NCBI GenBank assembly: GCA_900544195.1
Contig: UQUJ01000065.1
Location: 1 to 17,303, forward strand
Length of the DNA stretch: 17,303 bases
Reading direction: 5' to 3'
DNA from: an uncultured Alistipes sp.
GTDB taxonomy: Bacteria; Bacteroidota; Bacteroidia; Bacteroidales; UBA932
How positions within the stretch are numbered: position 1 is the stretch's first letter; each line of letters opens with the position of its first letter. Under the pieces are notes generated by a model. It was given only the letters and a program-made list of their open reading frames with translations, had not been told where the DNA came from and did no database searches. Shown here piece by piece: positions 7,063 to 15,081 of this stretch. A program made the position numbers and the translations under genes.

Positions 7063-9359
7063 TGGACAAGCTAATCGACAAATTCATAAAGGATCAGCTG
7101 TCGGTCTGGCCGATGGCCGCCGAGAATTACCGCAATCTAAAGAAAGCGGAGACCAAACATCTGGATGTAGGAGGACTCAAGGTCCTTGCCCAATATAATC
7201 CGTGCCGCAGAATTTCGTCTGAGGCCCCTCTTGACAAGAAATCCATCAGCGAAAGGCCTTGCTTCCTGTGTCCGGAAAACCGTCCGGCCGAGCAGACGAA
7301 CATTGAGTTCGAAGGACGCAAGGGGCGCAAGTACCGGGTGACCTTGAATCCGTACCCTATCTTCCCGTCCCATCTGGTGATCTCCGGCTTTGACCACACA
7401 CCACAGTCAATCTGGCACCGTTACCAAGACCTTCTCGACTTTGTCAAGGAAAATCAGGAATATCTCGGGTTCTACAACGGTCCTCAGAGCGGGGCCTCGG
7501 CTCCGGACCACATGCATTTTCAGGCGTGTCCGCAAGGCTTGATGCCACTCCAGGACAGGGTTGACGAATTGCTTGACGCCGGCGAAGGCGGCACATTAAA
7601 GTTCCTGACGAATGTAAAGGAAGCCAGGTTGTTCCAGCTTGATGAATATGCCCGAGGCGTTTTCGTGCTCCGGGGAACAACGGCGAAATCCACGGCGAAG
7701 CTGTTCTACAGGCTTCTGGACTGCGCTCCTGTTCCGGAGGATTCTGACGAGCCGAGGCTCAACCTGATCGCGTGGTGTCATGGCGGTGAGTACCGTTCCG
7801 CTGTGATATTCAGGGAAAAACACCGTCCGCATAACTATTTCTCCACAGATTCCGACCATCTTGCGATGAGTCCTGGCTGTGCTGACATGGCAGGAGTCTA
7901 TGTGGTTCCGGAGAAAGAAGACTTTGACAAACTTGACTCAAGGATTCTTTCACAGGTTGTGGAAGAGGTGGCCGCAAGCGAGGCGACGGAGAAAGAGATC
8001 ATCTGGAGGCTGACCAGAACCCAGAACAGGTTGGAGGTCGGCATCATGTCCGGTCAGGAGATTGAATTTGAGATAATTTCGGATGGAGCCGGAAAGCAGA
8101 AAGTGGAATATTCAGGCGGGCGCATCTCCTACAACGGTGTGCTGTATGACGAATTGGTCTTCGAGGCCCAGACAGAGGCCACTATGTTCGCCGAGCCGTC
8201 CTTCATCCTCTATGGGGTGACCATAGGGGTGGATTTCCATTGGGAGCGCAAGGTGACCCAGAAGTTTGCCGGGACGCTGAAGTTCATCGTGGATGGGGAC
8301 AGGGTCACGGCTGTGAATATTGTCGGAGTTGAGGACTATCTTTTGAGTGTGATCTCTTCGGAGATGAAGGCCTCGGCCGGGCTTGAGTTCCTCAAGGCTC
8401 ACGCTGTCATTTCCCGGTCCTGGGTTATGGCTCAGGTGGAGCACCGTAGGAAACCGGCCATTCGACAGGCTCAGGGGCCGGAGTCGGTTGATGGGTACGA
8501 CACTGCGGTCGCTGAGCCTGTCGAAGCGCCGGTCACTTCGACAAGCTCAGTGGCCACTGAATCGGACTCAGTGGCTGCCGACAGTGCGGGCTCGGTGACC
8601 GAAGAGGGTGAGTACATCAAATGGTTCGACCACGATGACCATACATTGTTCGATGTCTGCGCCGATGACCACTGCCAGCGCTACCAAGGCCTTACCATGG
8701 CCGTGGGCGAGACCGTCCGCAAGGCCATAGACCAGACCTGGGGACTTGTCCTCACTTCCGAAGGCGAGATCTGCGACGCCCGCTTCTCCAAATGCTGCGG
8801 AGGTCGCATGGAACTTTTCAGCACCTGCTGGGAAGACAAGGACTACCCGTACCTCCAACCGTTGCCAGACACCCCTGACTGCGCGGAAGGTGGGAAGGTG
8901 TTCTGCGACACAAAGGACGAAGCCATTCTCTCCCAGGTGCTTAACGACTACGATCTGGAGACGGAGGACTTCTACAGATGGAGGACTGAATATTCAAGGA
9001 CGGAGGTTTCCGACCTTGTCCGCAAGCGTTCAGGAATGGATTTCGGAACTATCCGCGCCCTTGTCCCTATTGAGAGGGGACCATCCGGAAGACTGAAACG
9101 GCTCAAGATAGTAGGCGACCGGAAGACCATTGTCATCGGCAAGGAACTGATCATCCGTCGCTGGCTCTCTGACTCCCATCTCAAGAGTTCGGCCTTTGAT
9201 GTAAAATGGTATGGGGACAGACTTATTCTGGATGGTTCTGGTTGGGGACATGGTGTCGGGCTTTGCCAAATCGGCGCTGCCGTGATGGCAAGCAAAGGCT
9301 ACACTTACGACCAAATCCTCCTGCATTACTATCCCGGAAGCAAGTTGGAAAGAAGATAA
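7059..9359 (+). CDS. DUF4922 (HIT-like) domain fused to a SpoIID/LytB peptidoglycan lytic domain
   Basis: 766 residues in two parts. Residues 1-310 match DUF4922, a HIT/GalT-like fold: CFLCPENRP (68-76), LNPYPIFPSHLVI, and SGASAPDHMHFQ with the H-x-H-x-Q triad at 151-155. This suggests nucleotidyl transfer or phosphorolysis. Residues 325-766 match SpoIID/LytB, which cleaves glycan strands stripped of peptide. They show VEDYLLSVISSEM with the expected catalytic Glu435, KAHAVISRSW, FDVCADDHCQRYQG with cysteines and histidine in the metal-site pattern, and GSGWGHGVGLCQIGA near the end. No signal peptide is present, so the SpoIID part should act in the cytoplasm, unlike classical exported SpoIID. 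A loop at about 466-515 is expanded by REP-like repeats. The ATGA overlap with the Nudix gene and the AmpG-like gene just downstream point to salvage of imported wall fragments. Confidence 0.87.
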   Translation: MMDKLIDKFIKDQLSVWPMAAENYRNLKKAETKHLDVGGLKVLAQYNPCRRISSEAPLDKKSISERPCFLCPENRPAEQTNIEFEGRKGRKYRVTLNPYPIFPSHLVISGFDHTPQSIWHRYQDLLDFVKENQEYLGFYNGPQSGASAPDHMHFQACPQGLMPLQDRVDELLDAGEGGTLKFLTNVKEARLFQLDEYARGVFVLRGTTAKSTAKLFYRLLDCAPVPEDSDEPRLNLIAWCHGGEYRSAVIFREKHRPHNYFSTDSDHLAMSPGCADMAGVYVVPEKEDFDKLDSRILSQVVEEVAASEATEKEIIWRLTRTQNRLEVGIMSGQEIEFEIISDGAGKQKVEYSGGRISYNGVLYDELVFEAQTEATMFAEPSFILYGVTIGVDFHWERKVTQKFAGTLKFIVDGDRVTAVNIVGVEDYLLSVISSEMKASAGLEFLKAHAVISRSWVMAQVEHRRKPAIRQAQGPESVDGYDTAVAEPVEAPVTSTSSVATESDSVAADSAGSVTEEGEYIKWFDHDDHTLFDVCADDHCQRYQGLTMAVGETVRKAIDQTWGLVLTSEGEICDARFSKCCGGRMELFSTCWEDKDYPYLQPLPDTPDCAEGGKVFCDTKDEAILSQVLNDYDLETEDFYRWRTEYSRTEVSDLVRKRSGMDFGTIRALVPIERGPSGRLKRLKIVGDRKTIVIGKELIIRRWLSDSHLKSSAFDVKWYGDRLILDGSGWGHGVGLCQIGAAVMASKGYTYDQILLHYYPGSKLERR
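8460..8555 (+). repeat. Cluster of REP-like palindromes inside the SpoIID domain
   Basis: Three related arms are seen: an inverted copy at 8460-8479 (core TTCGACAGGCTC), a direct copy at 8507-8527 (containing its exact complement GAGCCTGTCGAA at 8514-8525) and an inverted copy at 8535-8555. The last two form a tight hairpin with a seven-base loop and 17 of 21 matching positions. Shorter degenerate pieces follow to about 8601 (ACTCAGTGGC and GGGCTCGGTGACC). All are open in the protein frame and encode RQAQGPE, VAEPVEA and TSTSSVAT, which expand a loop of the SpoIID domain. Confidence 0.8.
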
Positions 9360-9373
9360 ATAACAAACACATA

Positions 9374-10705
9374 ATGAATAACAGCAATTTCACAAAACGT
9401 AACCCCTGGATGTGGATACCGACCCTATACTTTGTGGAGGGCATCCCATATTTTCTGGTCAACAATGTCTCTGTCCTGATGTTCGCCAAGATGGGCGTTC
9501 CTAACGGGCAGATGGCTCTGTTCACATCTCTGCTCTATCTCCCTTGGACGCTGAAATTCCTTTGGAGCCCTTTCGTGGACATCATCAAGACAAAGAGATG
9601 GTGGATCATCACGATGCAGATCATCATGTCCATCGCGTTTGTCGTTCAGGCTCTTACGATGCCTCATCCGTCAGCGGAAGCCATAGCGGCCGGCACCACT
9701 CCGATGAGCCTGTTCACGTTCACGCTTGTCCTCTTTGTGTTCGCAGCTTTCGCCTCGGCCACCCATGACATAGCCGCCGACGGGTTTTACATGCTGGCTC
9801 AGAGCCAGAGCAGCCAGGCGGCCTTTGTGGGAGTCCGCAGCACGTTCTACAGGCTGGCCAACGTCTTCGGCAACGGCGTGATCGTCGCTGTGGCCGGCCT
9901 TCTTGAGGCAAGGACCGGCAATGTGCCGCTGGCATGGCAGCTGACCATCGGAGGTTCCGGCATCCTGCTCACGGCTCTGACACTATACCACACGTTCGCG
10001 ATTCCTAAGCCGGAGTCTGATGTGCCTAATATCCATGAAGATTCCGGCAACAAGGTCGCTGAAATTTTCGAGGGCTTCGGACGTACCGTCACGACATATT
10101 TCAAGAAACCGGGCGTCTGGCTTGCCATCATATTCATGCTTTGCTATCGTCTTCCGGAGGCTTTCCTCATCAAGATGTGCACTCCGTTCCTTGTCGCGGC
10201 CCGAGAGGCCGGGGGACTTGGAATGCAGACGGCTCAGGTCGGGATCGCATACGGCACGCTCGGTGTGATATTCCTGCTGCTCGGTGGCATTCTCGGAGGC
10301 CTTCTCGCTTCAAGACTGGGCTTGAAAAAGTCCATTTGGATCATGGCGGCTTTCATGACGCTCCCTTGTTTGTCGTTCGTTTATCTTGCTGTGGTCCAAC
10401 CTACAAGCTTCGCTACCATCTGCACCTGCATCGCCATCGAACAGTTCGGCTACGGCTTCGGCTTCACTGCCTACATGCTCTACATGATGTACTTCTCCGA
10501 AGGTGAGTTCAAGACCTCGCACTATGCTTTCTGCACCTGTTTCATGGCGCTGAGCATGATGATCCCTGGCATGTTCGCCGGATACCTTCAGGAGTACCTC
10601 GGCTACAAGGGATTCTTCTGGATGGTGATTGTCTGCTGCATCGCGACCGTCGTTGTCACCTTCCTTGCGGACCGCAAGATCGATCCTGAATATGGCAAAA
10701 AATAG
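9374..10705 (+). CDS. AmpG-like major facilitator superfamily permease
   Basis: 443 residues from the ATG at 9374, with hydrophobic segments throughout consistent with 12 membrane spans. The N-terminus (WMWIPTLYFVEGIPYFLVN, then LPWTLKFLWSPFVD) is the conserved start of AmpG-like muropeptide permeases, and HDIAADGFYM fits the same group. AmpG imports anhydromuropeptides or related amino sugars through the inner membrane. The frame is open back to 9206, but that would place about 56 non-family residues inside the previous gene, so it is not used. It starts 14 bases after the SpoIID gene and precedes a NamZ-like gene, which supports import of wall-derived sugars. Confidence 0.88.
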   Translation: MNNSNFTKRNPWMWIPTLYFVEGIPYFLVNNVSVLMFAKMGVPNGQMALFTSLLYLPWTLKFLWSPFVDIIKTKRWWIITMQIIMSIAFVVQALTMPHPSAEAIAAGTTPMSLFTFTLVLFVFAAFASATHDIAADGFYMLAQSQSSQAAFVGVRSTFYRLANVFGNGVIVAVAGLLEARTGNVPLAWQLTIGGSGILLTALTLYHTFAIPKPESDVPNIHEDSGNKVAEIFEGFGRTVTTYFKKPGVWLAIIFMLCYRLPEAFLIKMCTPFLVAAREAGGLGMQTAQVGIAYGTLGVIFLLLGGILGGLLASRLGLKKSIWIMAAFMTLPCLSFVYLAVVQPTSFATICTCIAIEQFGYGFGFTAYMLYMMYFSEGEFKTSHYAFCTCFMALSMMIPGMFAGYLQEYLGYKGFFWMVIVCCIATVVVTFLADRKIDPEYGKK

Positions 10706-10731
10706 TCAGTCACTTAATAATCAACGAATAT

Positions 10732-12006
10732 ATGAACTCAATCAAAAGAATATTCACTGCCTTTCTTGGCATCGCGGCAACGGTCTCTTCTGTCGCCACA
10801 GCAGCTGAAAAACAGATAGTGCACACAGGGATTGAAGTGCTTGAAAGTCGTGGTTTTGAGGGACTTGTCGGCAAGAATGTCGGCCTTGTCACCAACCCGA
10901 GCGGTGTTGACCACAATCTCCGCTCCACCATCGACATCCTTCACGCCGCTCCGGGAGTCAACCTCAAGGCGCTTTTCGCCCCTGAGCACGGGGTCCGCGG
11001 CGATGCCTATGCCGGCTCCCATGTCGCTGATTTCAAGGATGCCAAGACCGGAATCCCGGTCTATTCCATCTACGGAGCCAACCGCAAGCCGAGCAAGAAG
11101 ATGCTTGAGGGACTGGACATTGTTGTCTATGACATCCAGGACATCGGCAGCCGTTCCTACACATTCATCAGCACGCTTGGACTGGTGATGAGGGCCTGTG
11201 CGGAGAACGGTATCGAAGTCATGGTGCTTGACAGGCCTAACCCTCTGGGCGGCAATAAGGTGGAAGGATGTCTCGTTGAGCCGGGCTTCCACTCGTTCGT
11301 CAGTGAGTTCAGGATCCCTTACATCTACGGCCTCACCGTCGGCGAGCTTGCCATCATGATCAACGAGGAAGGCCTGAACTGTGGCGAAAAGGGGAACGAG
11401 GCCCCATTGAAATGCAAGCTCTCCGTCATCCCGATGGAAGGATGGCACAGGAATATGCTCTATCCTGACACTAATCTCCCTTGGATCCTTCCGTCTCCGA
11501 ATATTCCTTACCCTCAGTCAGCCGTGAACTATCCGTCCTCCGGCATCACCGGCGAGTTCCAAGGGTATCTAAACATCGGCATCGGCTACACTCTCCCGTT
11601 CGAGGTGTTCGCGGCCGAGTGGATTGACGCTGACGCGCTGAAGGCCAGACTGGACAGCTACAACCTTCCGGGAGTGGCTTTCAGGACGATTCATTTCAAA
11701 CCATTCTCCGGCAGCCTTCAGGGAAAACTCATTCATGGTGTCCAGTTCCATTACACTGACTACGAGGCCGCTTGCTGCACATTGACCCAGTTCTATGTGA
11801 TGCAGGCCGTGAACGAACTCTATCCGGACAGGAATCCGTTCGCCCTCTCCAAGGGACGCAACAACATGTTCGACAAGGTGTGTGGTACGGATTATGTAAG
11901 AACGACTTTCGGAAAGCGTCTTAAGGTCGGGGACATCGCTGACTATTGGTCCAAGGATGTCGAGGCCTTCAAGAAACTTTCCAGAAAGTATTGGCTATAT
12001 AATTAA
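10732..12006 (+). CDS. namZ: NamZ-like exo-beta-N-acetylmuramidase (DUF1343, GH171)
   Basis: 424 residues beginning with a signal peptide (MNSIKRIFTAFLGIAA to about residue 25), so it should work in the periplasm or outside. The body matches DUF1343: GKNVGLVTNPSG (47-58), FAPEHGVRGD (82-91) with the conserved PEHG, YDIQDIGSRSYT, LDRPNPLGG, and PSPNIPYPQSA. NamZ enzymes remove terminal MurNAc from the non-reducing end of peptide-free peptidoglycan glycans. With the AmpG-like permease before it and MurNAc/GlcNAc activation genes after it, the enzyme likely supplies MurNAc for recycling. It starts 26 bases after the permease stop. Function rests on family and context. Confidence 0.9.
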   Translation: MNSIKRIFTAFLGIAATVSSVATAAEKQIVHTGIEVLESRGFEGLVGKNVGLVTNPSGVDHNLRSTIDILHAAPGVNLKALFAPEHGVRGDAYAGSHVADFKDAKTGIPVYSIYGANRKPSKKMLEGLDIVVYDIQDIGSRSYTFISTLGLVMRACAENGIEVMVLDRPNPLGGNKVEGCLVEPGFHSFVSEFRIPYIYGLTVGELAIMINEEGLNCGEKGNEAPLKCKLSVIPMEGWHRNMLYPDTNLPWILPSPNIPYPQSAVNYPSSGITGEFQGYLNIGIGYTLPFEVFAAEWIDADALKARLDSYNLPGVAFRTIHFKPFSGSLQGKLIHGVQFHYTDYEAACCTLTQFYVMQAVNELYPDRNPFALSKGRNNMFDKVCGTDYVRTTFGKRLKVGDIADYWSKDVEAFKKLSRKYWLYN

Positions 12007-12087
12007 ACCACTTAGTAACATGAAAAAAATAAGTTGCCTCAGATTAAGAGAATATTTTCGAGGATAGATCTATTTTCGAAGAAGGAG

Positions 12088-12102
12088 TGTGCCGGTGGCA
12101 CA
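12088..12102 (+). other. Small hairpin in the 12007-12189 gap
   Basis: TGTGCC and GGCACA pair around a GGT loop. No T-run follows, so it is not a clear intrinsic terminator. The gap also holds a repeated TATTTTCGA (12053-12061 and 12071-12079) and a near-consensus -7 box TATTTTTTG at 12157-12165, one base too long. A weak promoter for the next gene is possible. Confidence 0.25.
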
Positions 12103-12189
12103 TGACTGATGAGAAAAGAGATATAGACCGAAAAGATTCCTTAAGATGATGCAGGTTATTTTTTGAAGGTTACTTAACACCGAATCATC

Positions 12190-13656
12190 ATGAAGAACAT
12201 TCTGAGCATCGCGATCGCATCGGCTGTAGCATTTGCCCTTATCGCATCACCGGTTGATTCATACTCACAGGAAAGACGCTCCTCCGGTTCGAGGAGCAAC
12301 ACAACGTCGTCACAGACCCGCTCATCGTCCAGAAGTTCTTCTTCCACAAGGAGTTCTGGTTCGTCATCCGCAAGGAACTCTGGTTCGGCTTCAACGAGAA
12401 GTGCAAGCTCCTCTTCCACAAGGAGTTCAGGATCTTCTGTGTCCGGAGGCTCGCAGGACAACAACCGTCGGAGCGGTTCCAGCGTGTCAAGGAGTTCGTC
12501 TTCGTCAAGGTCTTCTTCCCTCGGGAACGACAACGGAAGCTATCAGGACAACAACCGCAGGAGCGGTTCCAGCGTGTCAAGGAGTTCGTCTTCTTCCAGA
12601 GGCTCGTCCTCATCGGTGAGAAGCTCATCGTCATCCCGTAGCTCATCATCTTCTGTAAGAAGTTCTTCCTCGGACAGAAGGGCTTCCTCATCGACAAGAA
12701 CTTCCGGTGACAGGGTGGCAAGGCAGATAGGCTCTTCCTCCACCAGAAGCAACTCGTCCCGCTCAGCCGCTTCTGATTCACGTCGGGAGCAGTCCCAGAG
12801 GGTCGGAAACGCCACAAGGGGAGGCTTGACCACATATGACGCACACAGGGACGTGATGAGGGAAAGCCGCAGTGATTTCATGAGAATAGGCGAGGACAGG
12901 AATGTCCACAGAATTCCGCCTCGGGAGAGGGATTTCATGCCGTATGACCGTCCTGGCCATTTTTGGGCGCATGATCATCACTGCTACGGCTACAGGGTTC
13001 ATCGTCTCCCTCCTCGTTACAGAAGAATGACATATTGGGGGGTAGAGTACTGCATCTACGACGGGATCTATTACAGACCTTACGGCGACATATTCGTTGT
13101 CTGCCGTCCTCCGTTCGGGGTCTGCATCGACCGCGCCATTTCAGATCTGGCGTTCGCTTCCGTACGCTTCGCCTACTATAACAACACGTACCGGATGTAT
13201 CGCGCCATTGACGCCAACAACCGTATCATCGAGGAGCAGAACAGGATAATCGCCAGGAACAACGCCACCATAGCAGCTCAGAACAACGCGTTCGCGCTGA
13301 ACTCAACAAGGGCTGACAACGCCTACACTCTTGCGGACAGACTCGGCCTTGTTCAGAGCTACGCCTATGCCAACCAGCCGTACTACTATCAGGACGGAGT
13401 CTTCTACATCGTCAACTCCAACGGCCAGTACGAGGTGATTGTCCCTCCGGCCGGCGCTTTGGTCGAGGATCTTCCGGACGATTACGACACTATCACGATG
13501 GACGGGATGGACTTCTACAAGGTCGATGACACCGTTTATCGCCTTACTCTCGTGGAAGGCAAGCCTTACCTTGAGGTTCTCGGCCAGATGTACGGCAAGT
13601 TGGCCAGCAAGTACAACTACTACTCTAACGGAGCTGCATACAATAGCCTTTATTAA
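12190..13656 (+). CDS. Secreted Ser/Arg-rich protein with a C-terminal DUF6515-like domain
   Basis: 488 residues. A signal peptide (MKNILSIAIASAVAFALIAS, cut near residue 27) directs export. Residues from about 28 to 205 are almost wholly Ser, Arg and Gly with some Thr and Asn, an RS-like low-complexity segment holding a duplicated QDNNRRSGSSVSR unit. The C-terminal half is folded: PPRYRRMTYWGVEYCIYDG, YYRPYGDIFVVCRPPFGVC, YYQDGVFYIV, VIVPPAGALVEDLP, then Tyr/Val-rich strands. That matches DUF6515, an envelope-associated family of unknown function. A helical segment with repeated NNRIIEEQNRIIARNNATI lies in the middle. The basic Ser-rich region could bind anionic wall or membrane polymers, but this is inference. 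It interrupts the salvage genes and has the largest upstream gap of the run. Confidence 0.8.
   Translation: MKNILSIAIASAVAFALIASPVDSYSQERRSSGSRSNTTSSQTRSSSRSSSSTRSSGSSSARNSGSASTRSASSSSTRSSGSSVSGGSQDNNRRSGSSVSRSSSSSRSSSLGNDNGSYQDNNRRSGSSVSRSSSSSRGSSSSVRSSSSSRSSSSSVRSSSSDRRASSSTRTSGDRVARQIGSSSTRSNSSRSAASDSRREQSQRVGNATRGGLTTYDAHRDVMRESRSDFMRIGEDRNVHRIPPRERDFMPYDRPGHFWAHDHHCYGYRVHRLPPRYRRMTYWGVEYCIYDGIYYRPYGDIFVVCRPPFGVCIDRAISDLAFASVRFAYYNNTYRMYRAIDANNRIIEEQNRIIARNNATIAAQNNAFALNSTRADNAYTLADRLGLVQSYAYANQPYYYQDGVFYIVNSNGQYEVIVPPAGALVEDLPDDYDTITMDGMDFYKVDDTVYRLTLVEGKPYLEVLGQMYGKLASKYNYYSNGAAYNSLY
12454..12593 (+). repeat. In-frame 50-base direct repeat in the Ser/Arg-rich segment
   Basis: The segment 12454-12503 (starting CAGGACAACAACCG) recurs at 12544-12593 with only two base differences in the arginine codons. 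The 90-base offset equals 30 codons, so the repeat keeps the frame and duplicates the QDNNRRSGSSVSR unit. It is probably a product of recent tandem duplication or slippage. Confidence 0.7.
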
Positions 13657-13665
13657 TGAATATTA

Positions 13666-15081
13666 ATGGATAAGCTTCATTCTTTATTTGAAAGTTACAC
13701 AGGCCGGAAGGTCAATGAATCGGAAGAACTGAACTCTTCCGGAAGCAACAGGAGGTATTTCCGTCTCAAGGGCGGAAATATTTCCATTATTGGTGTCATC
13801 GGAACGAGCCGTGAAGAGAACAACGCGTTCATCAGCCTCGGTTCGCATTTTCTTGGCAAAGGAATCAGGGTGCCTAAAGTGTTTGCTGTCAGTGAGGACG
13901 GAATGCGCTATATTCAGGAAGACCTTGGCGACGACCAGCTCTACAAGGTGGTCTCACAGGGGCGGGAGAGTGGCGAATACAGTTCCTATGAAAGTCATCT
14001 TCTGTGCCGCGCCATGGAGATGCTTCCAAAGATGCAGTTCAAGGGGGCGGAGGGGCTTGACTGGTCAGTCTGCTACCCTGAGCCTGAGTTCAACGAGAGG
14101 ATGATCCTCTTTGACCTGAACTATTTCAAGTACTGCTTTCTGAAGGCTACCGGTCTGGAATTCAATGAGGTGAGGCTTCAGGATGATTTCGAGAGGCTCA
14201 AGACGGATCTCATGCAGGACATGGGCGACACATTCATGTATAGGGATTTTCAGGCCAGAAACGTGATGATGAAAGACGGCGAACCGTACTTCATTGATTT
14301 TCAGGGTGGACGGCGCGGCCCGATCTACTATGATGTGGCATCTTTCGTCTGGCAGGCCCGCTCACGTTACCCGGAGAACCTCCGCAAGGAAATGGTTCAG
14401 ACCTACCTTCGCGCTTTGAAGGGCTACATGGATGTGGACGAGGCTCATTTCAACGAAAGGCTCAGGCTGTTCATCCTGTTCAGGACTCTCCAGGTGTTGG
14501 GCGCGTACGGTTTCAGAGGCTATTTCGAGAAGAAACCGCATTTCCTTGCGAGCGTTCCTTACGCTCTGGGTAACCTGCGTCGCCTTCTCCAGAAGCCGTT
14601 CGAGGATTACCCTTATCTGAACGAGATCCTCACCAAACTCACCACGATGTCGCAGTTCAACAACATCGCCGAGGACAAACGTCTGGAAGTGAGAGTCTTC
14701 AGTTTCGCTTACAAGAAAGGCATCCCTGTTGACACATCCGGCAATGGAGGAGGCTACGTCTTTGACTGCCGCGCCATCAACAATCCAGGCAAGTACGAGC
14801 ATTACCGTCAGTTCACGGGGCTCGACAAGGAGGTCATAAAATTCCTTGAGGATGACGGCGGAATCACAAAGTTCCTGAACAACGTCTATGACCTTGTCGA
14901 TAACCATGTCAAATGCTTCATTGAGAGGAAGTTCACCCATCTTCAAGTTTGTTTCGGATGCACCGGCGGACAGCACCGCTCGGTTTACTGCGCCGAGCAT
15001 CTGGCCGAGCATCTGGCCGACAGGTTTGACATTAAGATAACGGTGACCCATAGGGAACTTGACATTGAGAAAATCCTGTAG
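13666..15081 (+). CDS. AmgK-like amino-sugar kinase fused to a RapZ C-terminal domain
   Basis: 471 residues. Residues 1-325 form an aminoglycoside-phosphotransferase-like kinase: SGSNRRYFRL nucleotide loop (25-34), YRDFQARNVM (192-201) with catalytic Asp194 and Asn199, and FIDFQGGRRGP with metal-binding Asp211. This pattern matches AmgK, which phosphorylates MurNAc or GlcNAc at the anomeric position. Residues 340-470 match the RapZ C-terminal domain, with GCTGGQHRSV at 431-440; in E. coli this domain senses glucosamine-6-phosphate. The RapZ N-terminal ATPase part is absent. The next gene encodes the matching nucleotidyltransferase and begins immediately after this stop. I infer a kinase whose activity or partner binding responds to amino-sugar phosphate. 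The exact substrate is not proven. Confidence 0.88.
   Translation: MDKLHSLFESYTGRKVNESEELNSSGSNRRYFRLKGGNISIIGVIGTSREENNAFISLGSHFLGKGIRVPKVFAVSEDGMRYIQEDLGDDQLYKVVSQGRESGEYSSYESHLLCRAMEMLPKMQFKGAEGLDWSVCYPEPEFNERMILFDLNYFKYCFLKATGLEFNEVRLQDDFERLKTDLMQDMGDTFMYRDFQARNVMMKDGEPYFIDFQGGRRGPIYYDVASFVWQARSRYPENLRKEMVQTYLRALKGYMDVDEAHFNERLRLFILFRTLQVLGAYGFRGYFEKKPHFLASVPYALGNLRRLLQKPFEDYPYLNEILTKLTTMSQFNNIAEDKRLEVRVFSFAYKKGIPVDTSGNGGGYVFDCRAINNPGKYEHYRQFTGLDKEVIKFLEDDGGITKFLNNVYDLVDNHVKCFIERKFTHLQVCFGCTGGQHRSVYCAEHLAEHLADRFDIKITVTHRELDIEKIL

Noticed and set aside
9206..9373. Extended N-terminus for the AmpG-like permease starting inside the SpoIID gene
   Set aside because: The extra 56 residues are unlike any permease, and the ATG at 9374 gives the conserved family start directly after the previous stop.
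12020..12067. Short ORF starting MKKISCLRLREYF as a leader peptide
   Set aside because: It is only about 15 codons, has no regulatory codon run, and no attenuator-like terminator follows.
12174..12938. Long antisense ORFs rich in Glu, Asp and Leu opposite the Ser/Arg-rich gene
   Set aside because: Repeated serine and arginine codons leave the opposite strand free of stops, producing acidic low-complexity shadow frames. The plus-strand frame has a signal peptide and a recognisable folded domain.
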